Shown here: piece after piece, positions 15,847 through 25,800 of the stretch
How the letters are laid out: each line of letters begins with the position of its first letter
Numbering within the stretch: position 1 is the stretch's first letter
Assembly: GCA_011390335.1 (NCBI GenBank)
Contig: JAABSO010000010.1
Coordinates: 1-64,000 of the forward strand
From: Desulfotignum sp.
Lineage (GTDB): Bacteria > Desulfobacterota > Desulfobacteria > Desulfobacterales > Desulfobacteraceae
Reading direction: 5' to 3'
Length of the DNA: 64,000 nucleotides
Position numbers and translations under genes: made by a program
The notes under the pieces: generated by a model
The model's database searches: none
Told to the model about the DNA's origin: nothing
What the model saw: the letters and a program-made list of their open reading frames with translations, nothing else

Positions 15847-17208
15847 ATGTCAAAGCCCTGCAAGCCGCTGTCCTGTGCAGGCCCCGAAGATGCCGCCACA
15901 AAGGATACCGGCATCCTTTGGAAAATTCTGATCATCGATGATGAACAGGACGTCCGGGAGGTCATGGCCTTAAGCCTTGAAGATGCCGGATATCAGACCA
16001 TCTGCGCCCCTGATGGGGCTGCCGGCCTGAAAGCCCTTACTAGGCATTCCCCCCAGATTCTGATAACCGACATCAAAATGCCCGGTATGAGCGGGCTTGC
16101 CGTGCTGGAAAAGGCCAAACAGATCCGGCCGGAAACCCAGGTGATCATCACCACCGGGTTTGCCGACATAAAAAAAGCGGTTACCGCCCTGCAGCACGAT
16201 GCATCGGATTTTATCACCAAGCCGGTGGATGATGCCACCCTTCATATGGCCCTGAAACGGGCCATGCAGCGGTACAGAGACAAACAGGAGCTGGCGGATT
16301 ACACCCGGCTGCTGGAACAGACCGTTTTGAACCAGGAAAAAATCCTGCACCAGGAAAAAATGATGTCTCTGGGCCGTCTGGCAGCCAGTATGGTGCATGA
16401 GATCAACAATCCCCTTTCCGGGATTTTAAACTATATACGCCTGATGATCCGCCTGGCAGACCAGCCGGACTGGGATACGTCCAAAAAAAAACGGTTTTCC
16501 TCCTATCTTGCCGTCATTGAAAAGGAAACACAGCGCTGCTCCGATCTTGTCTCCGGCCTGCTGCAGTTTTCCAGAAAATCACAGCTGACATCCGTTCCTG
16601 TGGATATCTGTGAACTGATCGATTACAGCCTTTTGCTGTGCAGCCACAAACTGCAACTTTCCAACATCATCCTGGAAAAATCCTGCGCTTCCATGACCCC
16701 CGGGGTTCTCGGGGATTTTAACCAGCTCCAGCAATGCCTGATCAACCTGATTTTCAATGCCATTGATGCATTGGATGCGGTTGGCGGTGTTGCTGATATG
16801 CCCGGGCCTGCTGTCAAAAATTCGGCTGCTGATGCAGACGGTGTTTTTGGCAGCAGGCCCGGGTCGAAAACATCTTTGCGAAACACCGGCCGTATTCAGG
16901 TGGAAGGAGATTTTGATCCTGCAGAGGAACTGGTGCATATCCGGGTTGCAGATAACGGCAAAGGGATTTCATCCACTGACCTGCCCTATATTTTTGAACC
17001 GTTTTTCACCACCAAAAAAGACGGCCACGGTGTGGGCCTGGGATTGTCCACGGTGTACGGGATTATTGAACACCATAAAGGGACAATCACTGTAGAAAGT
17101 GAACCAGAGCAGGGGACCTGTTTTACCATCAAACTGCCCCCGGCGGACAAGGATCCCGGTGTAAATGAAACCAAAAACACCAATATTACAGAGAAAAGAC
17201 ATGGGTGA
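15847..17208 (+). CDS. Receiver-histidine kinase (REC-HisKA-HATPase)
   Basis: A 453-residue soluble protein. The receiver at about 25-140 has D31/D32, phospho-acceptor D75 (LITDIKMPG), T102/T103 and K125. A HisKA domain follows with His184 in ASMVHEINNPLSGILN. The HATPase domain has VADNGKGIS and GHGVGLGLSTVYGII. A poorly conserved 35-residue insert lies inside the ATPase domain (about 315-350). It is the first gene of the Hdr operon and overlaps the next start by 8 bases. There is no DNA-binding part. Confidence 0.88.
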   Translation: MSKPCKPLSCAGPEDAATKDTGILWKILIIDDEQDVREVMALSLEDAGYQTICAPDGAAGLKALTRHSPQILITDIKMPGMSGLAVLEKAKQIRPETQVIITTGFADIKKAVTALQHDASDFITKPVDDATLHMALKRAMQRYRDKQELADYTRLLEQTVLNQEKILHQEKMMSLGRLAASMVHEINNPLSGILNYIRLMIRLADQPDWDTSKKKRFSSYLAVIEKETQRCSDLVSGLLQFSRKSQLTSVPVDICELIDYSLLLCSHKLQLSNIILEKSCASMTPGVLGDFNQLQQCLINLIFNAIDALDAVGGVADMPGPAVKNSAADADGVFGSRPGSKTSLRNTGRIQVEGDFDPAEELVHIRVADNGKGISSTDLPYIFEPFFTTKKDGHGVGLGLSTVYGIIEHHKGTITVESEPEQGTCFTIKLPPADKDPGVNETKNTNITEKRHG

Positions 17209-20200
17209 AGACACAGGGCTGCGCCTGGGGGTGTATATCTGTCATTGCGGGGTCAATATCGCAGGCAGGGTTGATGTGGCGGATGTAAGTAACTGGGCCG
17301 GATCTTTGAAACATGTTGTGGTATCAAGAGATTATAAATTCATGTGTTCTGAACCCGGCCAGACCATGATTGAAGAAGATATTCAAAAACACAGCCTCAA
17401 CCGGGTGGTGGTGGCATCGTGCTCCCCGAGACTGCATGGGAAAACCTTTATGGAAACTTGCCGCCGGGCAGGGCTCAATCCCTATTATTTCCATATGGCT
17501 TCGGTGCGTGAACAGGTGTCCTGGGTGACAAAGGACAGGGACCGTGCCACCCGCAAGGCCCGGCATCTGGTGGCGGCTGCCGTCAGCCGGGTGTGCTTTC
17601 ACCAGCCGCTTATCCCGGGACTTTCTCCGGTTCATCCGGATGTGGCAATCATCGGCGGCGGGATCGCCGGGATGCAGGCAGCCATAGACATAGGCAATTC
17701 CGGCCGGCAGGTGCACCTTATTGAAAAGGACAGCACCATTGGCGGACACATGCTGCAGTTTGACAAAACCTTTCCTACCCTGGACTGCGCCGCCTGTATC
17801 GGGACCCCGAAGATGGTGGAGGTGGCACAGAATCCCAACATTGATCTGCTCACCTTCAGCCGGGTGACCCATGTTTCCGGATTTGTGGGAAATTATACGC
17901 TGGAGATCACAAAAAAACCCAGATATATCAACGCGGATCTGTGTACCGGGTGCGGTGAATGCGCCACGGTCTGCCCGGTATCCATTCCCAATGCCTGGGA
18001 CATGGGCATGGCAGACCGCAAAGCCATCGGCAGAAGTTTTCCCCAGGCCATTCCCATTACCTTTCAGATTGAAAAACAGGGGCCAGCCCCCTGTACCCGC
18101 ACCTGTCCGGGGGGCATCAATGTCCAGGGGTATGTCCAGATGGTGAGACAGGAAAAATATGACCGGGCCCTGTCATTGATCATGGAAAAAGCCCCGTTTC
18201 CAGGGGTGTTGGGACGGGTCTGCCCCCATCCCTGTGAAGGGGTCTGTACAAGAGGGGAAAAAGATGATCCTGTTGCCATCCGCCAGCTCAAGCGGTTTGC
18301 CGCGGACATGGCAGGGGAAAGCCGGTGGATTGTGCCCGATATTCAGGAAAGAAAAGAAAAAATCGCCGTGATCGGGTCTGGTCCGGCCGGCCTGACGGCT
18401 GCCTGGTTTCTGCGGCGCAGCGGGTACCAGGTAACGGTGTTTGAATCATCAAGCCAGACCGGGGGCATGCTCAGGACCGGTATTCCCGCTTACCGCCTGC
18501 CCAGGGATGTGCTGGACAAAGAGATTGCATATATCCTGGATCATGGGATTACCCTGGAAACCAATGCCTGTCTGGGAAAAGATATGGATATTCCCGATCT
18601 TAAAAACCAGGGATTTGCCGCCATATACCTGGCCATGGGTGCCCAAAGCTCCCTGAAGCTGGGGATTGCAGGAGAAGACAGCCTGGAAGGGGTCATTGAT
18701 GCGGTAACATTTTTGAAACAGATCAATCTGGGGCAAAAGACCGGGTGCCATGGCCATACCGTTGTGGTGGGGGGCGGCAATGTGGCGGTGGATGCGGCCC
18801 GGTGTGCAGCAAGAATTCCCGGATGCAGGGTGACCCTTTTGTACCGGCGCACCAGAAAACAGATGCCCGCCTATGCAGAAGAGATAGACGGGGCTTTGGA
18901 AGAAGGGATCACCATTCTGGATCTGGCACATCCTGTGGGGCTGGAAAGCCATGACGGGCGGGTGACACAGGTGGTGTGTGTGAAAAATGAACTGGGGCCC
19001 CCTGATGCATCGGGCCGGCAGCGGCCGGTGCAGGTACCGGATTCTGAATTTTTCCTTGCCTGTGATTTCTTTATCCCGGCCATTGGCCAGTACCCGGATG
19101 TTACGGGCCTGTCATCCGTGCCCGGGCTTGACATCACAGAACGCAACCGGGTCAGTGTGGATCAAGACAGTTTTGAGACCGGCATGGCGGGCGTGTTTGC
19201 CGGGGGTGATCTGGTACTGGGTCCGGCAACCGTGGTGGAAGCCATCGGCCAGGGCCGGAGAGCAGCAGAGCGTATCCACTGGTATGTGCAGCAGACAGGG
19301 GCATCAAAAGCAGCGCAGGCACAGGATGCTGCAGCCGAAGGTGACGCAGCAGCGTCTCACGGCAGGGCAGAGACACAGGCCCTATTAGATGCTCCGGCCC
19401 TGTCGGATGCCCCGGAAAATGCAGGAGATGATGCGCAATCAGCATCCCGGGGCCCATCAGATACTCCGGAAAGTACATATGCCGTTGGAAAACCAGATTC
19501 CCGGGATACAGCAGAATTCGGGAACACAGAATCAAGAAACACTTCAGGCATGCTGGCTCCATCCAAGCGTAATGATGCAGCGGCATTTCGGAAGCTCCTG
19601 GATGGGGTGCCTTTCCAGGCCCGTGCACAGGTGACCTGGACCGACCCGGAACAAAGGATCCATTCCTTTGATGAAGTGGAGCCCTGCCTGACACCGGATA
19701 TGGCCCTGGCAGAGGCAGGCCGGTGCCTCAACTGCGGGGTGTGCTGTGAGTGCCGGGCCTGTGTGGATGTGTGTGAACCCGGTGCCATTGACCATGCCAT
19801 GACAGCGCAGCGCTCCAGTATAAAGGCGGGCAGCATCATTCTGGCCACAGGATATGATACCCTGGATCCCTCTGCCATGACCCGGTTCGGGTACGGCCGG
19901 TATCCCAATGTGTTCACAGCCCTGGAATTTGAGCGTCTGAGCAATGCAACAGGCCCCACAGGCGGGCAGATCCTGATGCGCTCCAAAGACCGGCAGTTTA
20001 CCCGTGCCCCTGATTCGGTGGCCATTGTCCACTGTGTGGGCAGCAGGGATGTCAACTTCCATGAATACTGCTCCCGGGTGTGCTGCATGTATGCCCTGAA
20101 ATATACCCATCTTATCAAGGAAAAAGTGGGCCATGAGACACAGGTGTATGATTTTTACATTGACATGCGGTGTTTTGGGGAGGGGTATGAGGAGTTTTAC

Positions 20201-20842
20201 AACCGCTGCCAGCAGGAAGGTACTGTTTTTATCCGGGGCAAGGTGGCCAGCATCACGGACCGGGCAGTGCAACCTGATGAACAAGGAAAGCTTGTGGCTG
20301 TAGCGGAAGACACCCTGCTGGGAGAGGTGGTCCGGGTGCCGGTGGACATGGTGATTCTGTGCACGGCAATGGAAGCCCGGCAGGATGCGGAAGTTATCGG
20401 CCGTATCCTGGGAATCAACCAGGGGGCGGATGGATTTTATCTGGAGGAGCACCCCAAGCTGGGGCCTGTGAACACGGCGGTTGACGGCGTGTTTTTAAGC
20501 GGGTGCTGCCAGAAACCCATGGATATCCCGGATACGGTGTCCCAGGCTTCAGGTGCGGCAGCCAAGGCCCTGTCCCTGGCTGCCAGGGGTCAGGTGGAAA
20601 TTTCCCCCACCGTTGCCTGTATTGATCCGGACCTGTGTGTGGGATGCCGGCTGTGCCTGGAGCTGTGCCCCTATTCCGCCATTGAATTTGACCATTTGCG
20701 GTACGTATCCATGGTGAATGAGGCCATCTGCAAGGGATGCGGCAGCTGTTCCGGGATTTGTCCCAGCGGGGCCGCCGCAAGCCGCCATTTTACCAAAAAA
20801 CAGATGTTTGCCGAGATCAGCGGTGTGCTGTCTGATCTGTGA
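17201..20842 (+). CDS. hdrA: HdrA-NfnB-like fusion (HdrL type) flavoprotein
   Basis: 1213 residues. In order: HdrA N-domain (ICHCGVNIAG, 13-22), FAD site (VAIIGGGIAGMQA, 148-160), ferredoxin CTGCGECATVCP (248-259), then an inserted GltD/NfnB-like module (about 290-695) with its own Cys set, FAD motif IAVIGSGPAGLTAAW and NAD(P) motif VVVGGGNVAVDAA. A low-complexity Ala/Asp/Ser linker (700-795) leads to CGVCCECRACVDVC, the rest of HdrA (LATGYDTLDP, VHCVGSRDVN) and two C-terminal clusters (1146-1187). It is probably a cytosolic electron-bifurcating or confurcating subunit using NAD(P)H. ATG 17201 fits a GAGAAAAG site. Confidence 0.9.
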   Translation: MGEDTGLRLGVYICHCGVNIAGRVDVADVSNWAGSLKHVVVSRDYKFMCSEPGQTMIEEDIQKHSLNRVVVASCSPRLHGKTFMETCRRAGLNPYYFHMASVREQVSWVTKDRDRATRKARHLVAAAVSRVCFHQPLIPGLSPVHPDVAIIGGGIAGMQAAIDIGNSGRQVHLIEKDSTIGGHMLQFDKTFPTLDCAACIGTPKMVEVAQNPNIDLLTFSRVTHVSGFVGNYTLEITKKPRYINADLCTGCGECATVCPVSIPNAWDMGMADRKAIGRSFPQAIPITFQIEKQGPAPCTRTCPGGINVQGYVQMVRQEKYDRALSLIMEKAPFPGVLGRVCPHPCEGVCTRGEKDDPVAIRQLKRFAADMAGESRWIVPDIQERKEKIAVIGSGPAGLTAAWFLRRSGYQVTVFESSSQTGGMLRTGIPAYRLPRDVLDKEIAYILDHGITLETNACLGKDMDIPDLKNQGFAAIYLAMGAQSSLKLGIAGEDSLEGVIDAVTFLKQINLGQKTGCHGHTVVVGGGNVAVDAARCAARIPGCRVTLLYRRTRKQMPAYAEEIDGALEEGITILDLAHPVGLESHDGRVTQVVCVKNELGPPDASGRQRPVQVPDSEFFLACDFFIPAIGQYPDVTGLSSVPGLDITERNRVSVDQDSFETGMAGVFAGGDLVLGPATVVEAIGQGRRAAERIHWYVQQTGASKAAQAQDAAAEGDAAASHGRAETQALLDAPALSDAPENAGDDAQSASRGPSDTPESTYAVGKPDSRDTAEFGNTESRNTSGMLAPSKRNDAAAFRKLLDGVPFQARAQVTWTDPEQRIHSFDEVEPCLTPDMALAEAGRCLNCGVCCECRACVDVCEPGAIDHAMTAQRSSIKAGSIILATGYDTLDPSAMTRFGYGRYPNVFTALEFERLSNATGPTGGQILMRSKDRQFTRAPDSVAIVHCVGSRDVNFHEYCSRVCCMYALKYTHLIKEKVGHETQVYDFYIDMRCFGEGYEEFYNRCQQEGTVFIRGKVASITDRAVQPDEQGKLVAVAEDTLLGEVVRVPVDMVILCTAMEARQDAEVIGRILGINQGADGFYLEEHPKLGPVNTAVDGVFLSGCCQKPMDIPDTVSQASGAAAKALSLAARGQVEISPTVACIDPDLCVGCRLCLELCPYSAIEFDHLRYVSMVNEAICKGCGSCSGICPSGAAASRHFTKKQMFAEISGVLSDL

Positions 20843-20944
20843 ACAATTCTTTGCACATGTGTCCAGCGTGATACCATATGCACCCGGACAAAAGGCGGTC
20901 ATGTACAAGCATTTATTACAAAAAGACAGTGCGGGGGAAAACAA

Positions 20945-21544
20945 ATGCAAAAAGATGTCCTGAGCAATGAAGTCATGGACAAGGATAACACAGACAACCC
21001 TGTCACGGGTAACCAAGCCCCGGGTAACTATGGCACAGGTAAACAGGCCACGGGGAACCAAGTCTCAGCCAAAGACGGCACAGGCAGCCATATCATGGAT
21101 AAAAACGGTACACAACCTGCTGCCCCGGATGTGTTTGAACCGGTGCTCATCGCCTTTGTGTGCAACTGGTGCACTTATACTGCTGCAGACCTGGCCGGTA
21201 CCTCCCGGCTTGTCTATCCGGACAATGTCCGGCTGGTGCGGGTCATGTGCACCGGTATGGTGGATACCCAGTATGTGATCAAAGCCTTTCTGGAGGGAGC
21301 GGATGCTGTTCTGGTGTCCGGGTGTCACCCCGGAGACTGCCATTATCTGAACGGCAATTACAAGGCCAGACGGCGCATCAAGCTGCTCAAACAGATTCTG
21401 CCCCGTTTCGGTATTGCAACACAGCGGCTTCGCCTCACCTGGATCGGTGCCAGTGACGGGATCCAGTTTGCCCGGACCATGACCGAATTTGCCGCAGAAA
21501 TAAAGAAAATGGGGCCCTGCCAGACCAGGCTGCAGCAGGTGTGA
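20945..21544 (+). CDS. mvhD: MvhD-family electron-transfer subunit with N-terminal extension
   Basis: A 199-residue protein. Residues 65-199 match the delta subunit of methyl-viologen-reducing hydrogenase (FVCNWCTYTAADLAGTSR, VMCTGMVDTQYVIKAF, VSGCHPGDCHYLNGN), which binds a [2Fe-2S] cluster and links an electron donor to HdrA. Residues 1-62 are an unusual polar extension with repeated GTG, GNQ and MDK words. GGGGGA upstream supports the first ATG. No MvhA/MvhG hydrogenase subunits lie near, so the donor is not the classical hydrogenase. Confidence 0.88.
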   Translation: MQKDVLSNEVMDKDNTDNPVTGNQAPGNYGTGKQATGNQVSAKDGTGSHIMDKNGTQPAAPDVFEPVLIAFVCNWCTYTAADLAGTSRLVYPDNVRLVRVMCTGMVDTQYVIKAFLEGADAVLVSGCHPGDCHYLNGNYKARRRIKLLKQILPRFGIATQRLRLTWIGASDGIQFARTMTEFAAEIKKMGPCQTRLQQV

Positions 21545-21639
21545 GGGGTCAGGCTTGCGTTATTGTCGTTATTGAAAATAAAGTTACAAAAAGTGGCTGC
21601 ATCGGTAATCAATAACGACAATAACGCAAGCCTGACCCC
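21545..21639. repeat. R1 inverted-repeat element, 95 bp
   Basis: Begins immediately after the MvhD stop codon. Ends GGGGTCAGGCTTGCGTTATT and CGCAAGCCTGACCCC form long inverted repeats around an asymmetric core nearly identical to that at 14967-15061. In the transcript it would fold into a stable hairpin inside the Hdr operon. Confidence 0.9.
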
Positions 21640-21669
21640 ATTTTCCACTTTCATATAAAAAGAAATGCC

Positions 21670-22827
21670 ATGATCTCATGTTTGCACACAAACGGCCGTA
21701 CCATTAATCAGACCCTGCAGGAATTTTTTGTTCAGGTACTGGAAAAAAAAGCTGCAGATGCGGTGCTGGTGCCAGCACAGGTTGCAGAGGGTGCATCAGT
21801 CAAACCCTGCTTGATTTCCCATCCGGATCACCTGCATCACACCGTTCCTTTAGGGCCGGCTTTTTTTGTCAATGCGGGCCGCATGGTCTCCCGTTTGACC
21901 TGGAAGCCTTCGGGGAAAAAAACTGTTGTGTGGCTGCGGCCCTGTGAAATCAAGGCATTTGTTGAATTGACCAAGCTCAGCCAGGCAAGCCGGGATGAGG
22001 TTATCATCGTGGGAATGGACTGTCCTGCGGCCCTGTCCCGGCAGGATTATGACAGGTTTGCAGAACAAGAGAAAAAAACAGTCCTGGATCCGGAAGAATG
22101 GATCCGGAACCGGTATCCTGATCCCGGAAAAACAATTGCCGGGTTTACACCGGCCCGGGCCTGCCAGGTCTGTGATGCCCCCTGGCCTGTGAATGCGGAT
22201 GTTTCTGTTCTGCTGTTTGGATCAGACCTGGACGGGGCAATCAATCTGCAGGCTGATACCCCGAAAGGAGAAGCCTTTTTGTCGGAGCTGCAGCTTGATG
22301 AAGGACGGAAACCGGACACGCGCAAATCAATGATGGAAAATATTCGGGCCGAAAATGAAGAATCTTTCCAGGCAATGGATGCACAGGTCCAGGACCAGAC
22401 AGGAACCATGGAAAAACTGCACCGGTTTTTTACCGCCTGCATCAACTGCTATAATTGCCGGAATGTGTGTCCTGCATGTTATTGCAGAGAATGCGTATTC
22501 AATACAGATGTGTTTGTGCACCAGCCGTTTCAATACCACCAGTGGGCAGGCAAATGGGGGCAGGTGCACCTGCCCTTTGACACCGTTTTTTATCACATGA
22601 CCCGTATGGCCCATATAGGTACCACCTGTGTGGGGTGCGGCCAGTGCACCCTGGCCTGCCCCAGCCATATCCCCCTGGCAGACCTGTTCATATCCGTATC
22701 CCGGAATGTCCAGGCCGCATTCGGTTATACACCTGGAAAAGATGACGCAGAACCTTTGCCCCTGTCTGTCTTCCAGGAGGCGGAATTCGCAGAGATCGTG
22801 GGCATGGGGGACAAGGAGGCCACATGA
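21670..22827 (+). CDS. FrhB/FdhB-like iron-sulfur flavoprotein subunit
   Basis: A 385-residue protein. The N-terminal two thirds resemble the beta subunit family of F420 hydrogenase and formate dehydrogenase (VVWLRPCEIKAFVELTKL, VIIVGMDCPAAL). The C-terminus adds ferredoxin-like motifs: CINCYNCRNVCPACYCREC (about 257-275) and CVGCGQCTLACP (about 318-329). It probably accepts or donates two electrons through flavin for the HdrA partners. Its stop overlaps the next start as ATGA, so it is translated with the large fused HdrA. The electron carrier is unproven; F420 is not expected in such bacteria. Confidence 0.8.
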   Translation: MISCLHTNGRTINQTLQEFFVQVLEKKAADAVLVPAQVAEGASVKPCLISHPDHLHHTVPLGPAFFVNAGRMVSRLTWKPSGKKTVVWLRPCEIKAFVELTKLSQASRDEVIIVGMDCPAALSRQDYDRFAEQEKKTVLDPEEWIRNRYPDPGKTIAGFTPARACQVCDAPWPVNADVSVLLFGSDLDGAINLQADTPKGEAFLSELQLDEGRKPDTRKSMMENIRAENEESFQAMDAQVQDQTGTMEKLHRFFTACINCYNCRNVCPACYCRECVFNTDVFVHQPFQYHQWAGKWGQVHLPFDTVFYHMTRMAHIGTTCVGCGQCTLACPSHIPLADLFISVSRNVQAAFGYTPGKDDAEPLPLSVFQEAEFAEIVGMGDKEAT

Positions 22828-25800
22828 CACAGCAGTCGGCAAGAATCTTGGTGGTGGGCGGCGGCATCAGCGGCATCAGCGCCTCCCTGGACCTGGCCCG
22901 GGCCGGCTGCCAGGTTTTGCTGGTGGAACAATCCGATCATTTGGGCGGGCTGTTGTCACAGCTGGACCGGCAGTTTCCCGATTCCGGCTGCGGCATGTGC
23001 AGGCTCCTGCCGCTTTTCAACAGGGACCAGACATCCGACCACTGCCTGCGCAGGGGATTGTTTCATGAAAATATTGAGATCTGTCTGTGTACGGATCTGG
23101 TTTCCGTGGAAGGGGAACCAGGCAGTTTCACTGTTGCCTTGAAACAGCAGGCGGCCCGGGTTGATCCGGCCCTGTGCATCGGTTGCGGCCGGTGCGAAGC
23201 GGCCTGTCCTGTGGATGTGCCTGATCCCTTCAATGCCGGGCTCACCAGCAGAAAGGCCATCTACCGGCCCTGTCCCCAGTCATTTTCTTATGCCTATACC
23301 ATTGATCCTTATGCCTGCAAAGACTGCAGGGCCTGCCAGGATGCCTGTCCCACAGGGGCCATCACATTTGCGGTAAAAGAACGGGAAGCCTTTCATGTCC
23401 TGGTGGTGGATGATGAAAAAATTGTCAGAGATTCCATGAAAGAGTGGCTGGCTGAAGAAGGATACCAGGTGTGGACTGCGGCATCGGCCAAAAAAGCCCT
23501 GGAACTGATGGCAGACACAACATTCCATATGATGCTCACCGATATCAAGATGCCGGGCATGGACGGGGTGGAGCTGCTGGGCCGGGCAAAAAAGCTGCAG
23601 CCGGATCTGGATGTGGTCATGATGACAGCCTATGCAGCAGTTGATTCAGCAGTGGAAGCCATGAAGCAGGGGGCGCTGGACTATGTGATCAAACCCTTTG
23701 AACCGGACACGGTTCTGGCCATGGTATCCACCTGTTTTGCCGCGTTTTCAGCTGCCAGGGCCCGGGTGGAAACCGTGGATGCCATGATTCTGGCCCAGGG
23801 AAATAACCTTTTTGCGCCGGACGTGAAAACCAATCCCTATGGATACCGTCACATTCCCGGGGTGGTCACCAGCCTGGAATTTGAGCGGATGCTCAGCCAT
23901 GCCGGTCCGGGCCAAGATACGCTGGTGCACCCGGCCACAGGACATCCGGTACAGCGTATTGCCTGGTTTCAGTGCGTGGGATCCCGGGATCTGCAGTATG
24001 GCAATGCATTCTGCTCATCCTTTTGCTGCATGGCTTCGGTAAAACAATCCATGCTCGCAAAAACCCTGTACCCACAGGTGACAGATGCCTGTGTTTTTTA
24101 TATGGATCTGCGGACATCAGGCAAGGCATATGACCTGTATGCAGACCAGGCCCGGCAGGCCGGGGTGGCATTTATCCGGTCCAGGGTGCATTCGCTTGCC
24201 CCTGATACAACAGATCCCGGGGCAGGTATCCGGGTTGTGTGGGCGGATGGGGCTGCAAAAACATGTGAAAAGATTTTTGACCTGGTGGTGCTCGCCGTGG
24301 GTCAGCAGCCGAAAGATGCTGTGGCAGTCTTTGCTGAAAAAAATGGTATTGCCATGGATGCATCAGGGTTTATCCGACCGGAACCTTTTTATCCCGCACA
24401 CACCAGCCGGTCCGGGATATTTGCCTGCGGCGGCCTGACCGGTCCAAAAGATATCCATGAATCCATTGTCCTTGCATCGGCAGCTGCCATGTCAGCCATG
24501 GAAACTGCGGTCATGACAGATTGTCAGATGCCGGAAAAAAGTGCATCCACCAAGCCGGTGACCATAGCCAAAGAGGTGCCCCGGATTATGGTGGCAATAT
24601 GCCGGTGCCGGGATCTTGTGCAGGAAACCCTGGACACCGAAGCAGTTTCCCATGCACTGCGCCTGGATCCGGAGGTGGCTGCAGTGGAGATGACAGACCG
24701 GCTGTGCCGGGAAGACGGCATGGATGCCATGATTGCCGGGATCAGAAAAACCGGTGCCAACCGCCTGGTGACTGCATCCTGCGCTTTTTGTGTAAAAAAA
24801 CAGCAGCTGCAAAAAATGGCTGATCTGGCAGACCTGCCGGTCCAGTGTGTGGCAGGGGTGGATGTGATAACCAGTATCATTGCTGCAGCCGAAAAAGCCT
24901 CTTCAGCCGCAACATCCTCTGGAGCCGCAACATCCTCTGCAGCCGAAAAAGCCCCCGCAGTCCTTAAAACAGCTTTTGCCATCCAGCCCATGGTGCGGCA
25001 GATCCGCACCGGTATATCCCGGGTAAAAACCATGCCCCTGGAACCGGGCAAAGGGGGAGACATGTTTTCCCGTGCCCTTGTTGTGGGGGGCGGCATCGCC
25101 GGTATGACCGCGGCCCTGGCCATTGCCGGCCAGGGATTTTCGGTGGATCTGGTGGAAAAATCGCCGGCCCTTGGGGGAAACCTTGTGTGGCTGCACTTAG
25201 GTTCCGAAGATCTCACAGCCTTTCTGGAGGACCGGAAGGCAGCTGTCCTGGCCCATGACCGGATCCGTGTCCACACCCGAACCCGTGTGCACAGCACCAC
25301 CGGCCGGCCAGGACTTTGGGAGACCCGGCTTGCACCGGTCCACAGTGCAGATGAAGACGGGCCTTCAGACAAAGATGATGCAGTGCTGTCAGACAGCAGT
25401 AAAGGGGCATCATCCATCCACCAGGTCCGGCACGGAGTGGTGGTGCTGGCTGTGGGGGGAACCCAGGCTGATCCCGGCATTGCCACCTGTGAAACCGGTC
25501 CGGGCATCTATACCCAGCAGGGGTTTCAGCAGGCCCTGGACAACAAGACCATCGATATTGATGCCCCTGTCCGGGTGGCCATGATCCAGTGTTGGGGCAG
25601 CCGGCAAAATGACCGCAATTACTGCTCCCGGGTCTGCTGTCCCCGGTCCCTGGAACAGGCCCTTTTTTTAAAAAACCGGAATCAGGATTCTCAGGTGCAT
25701 GTTTTTTACCGGGACATGATGACCCCTGGGCTGCTGGAAACCTTGTATACACAGGCAAGACAGGCAGGAGTCCTGCTTTTTCCCTATGAAAAACAAAATC

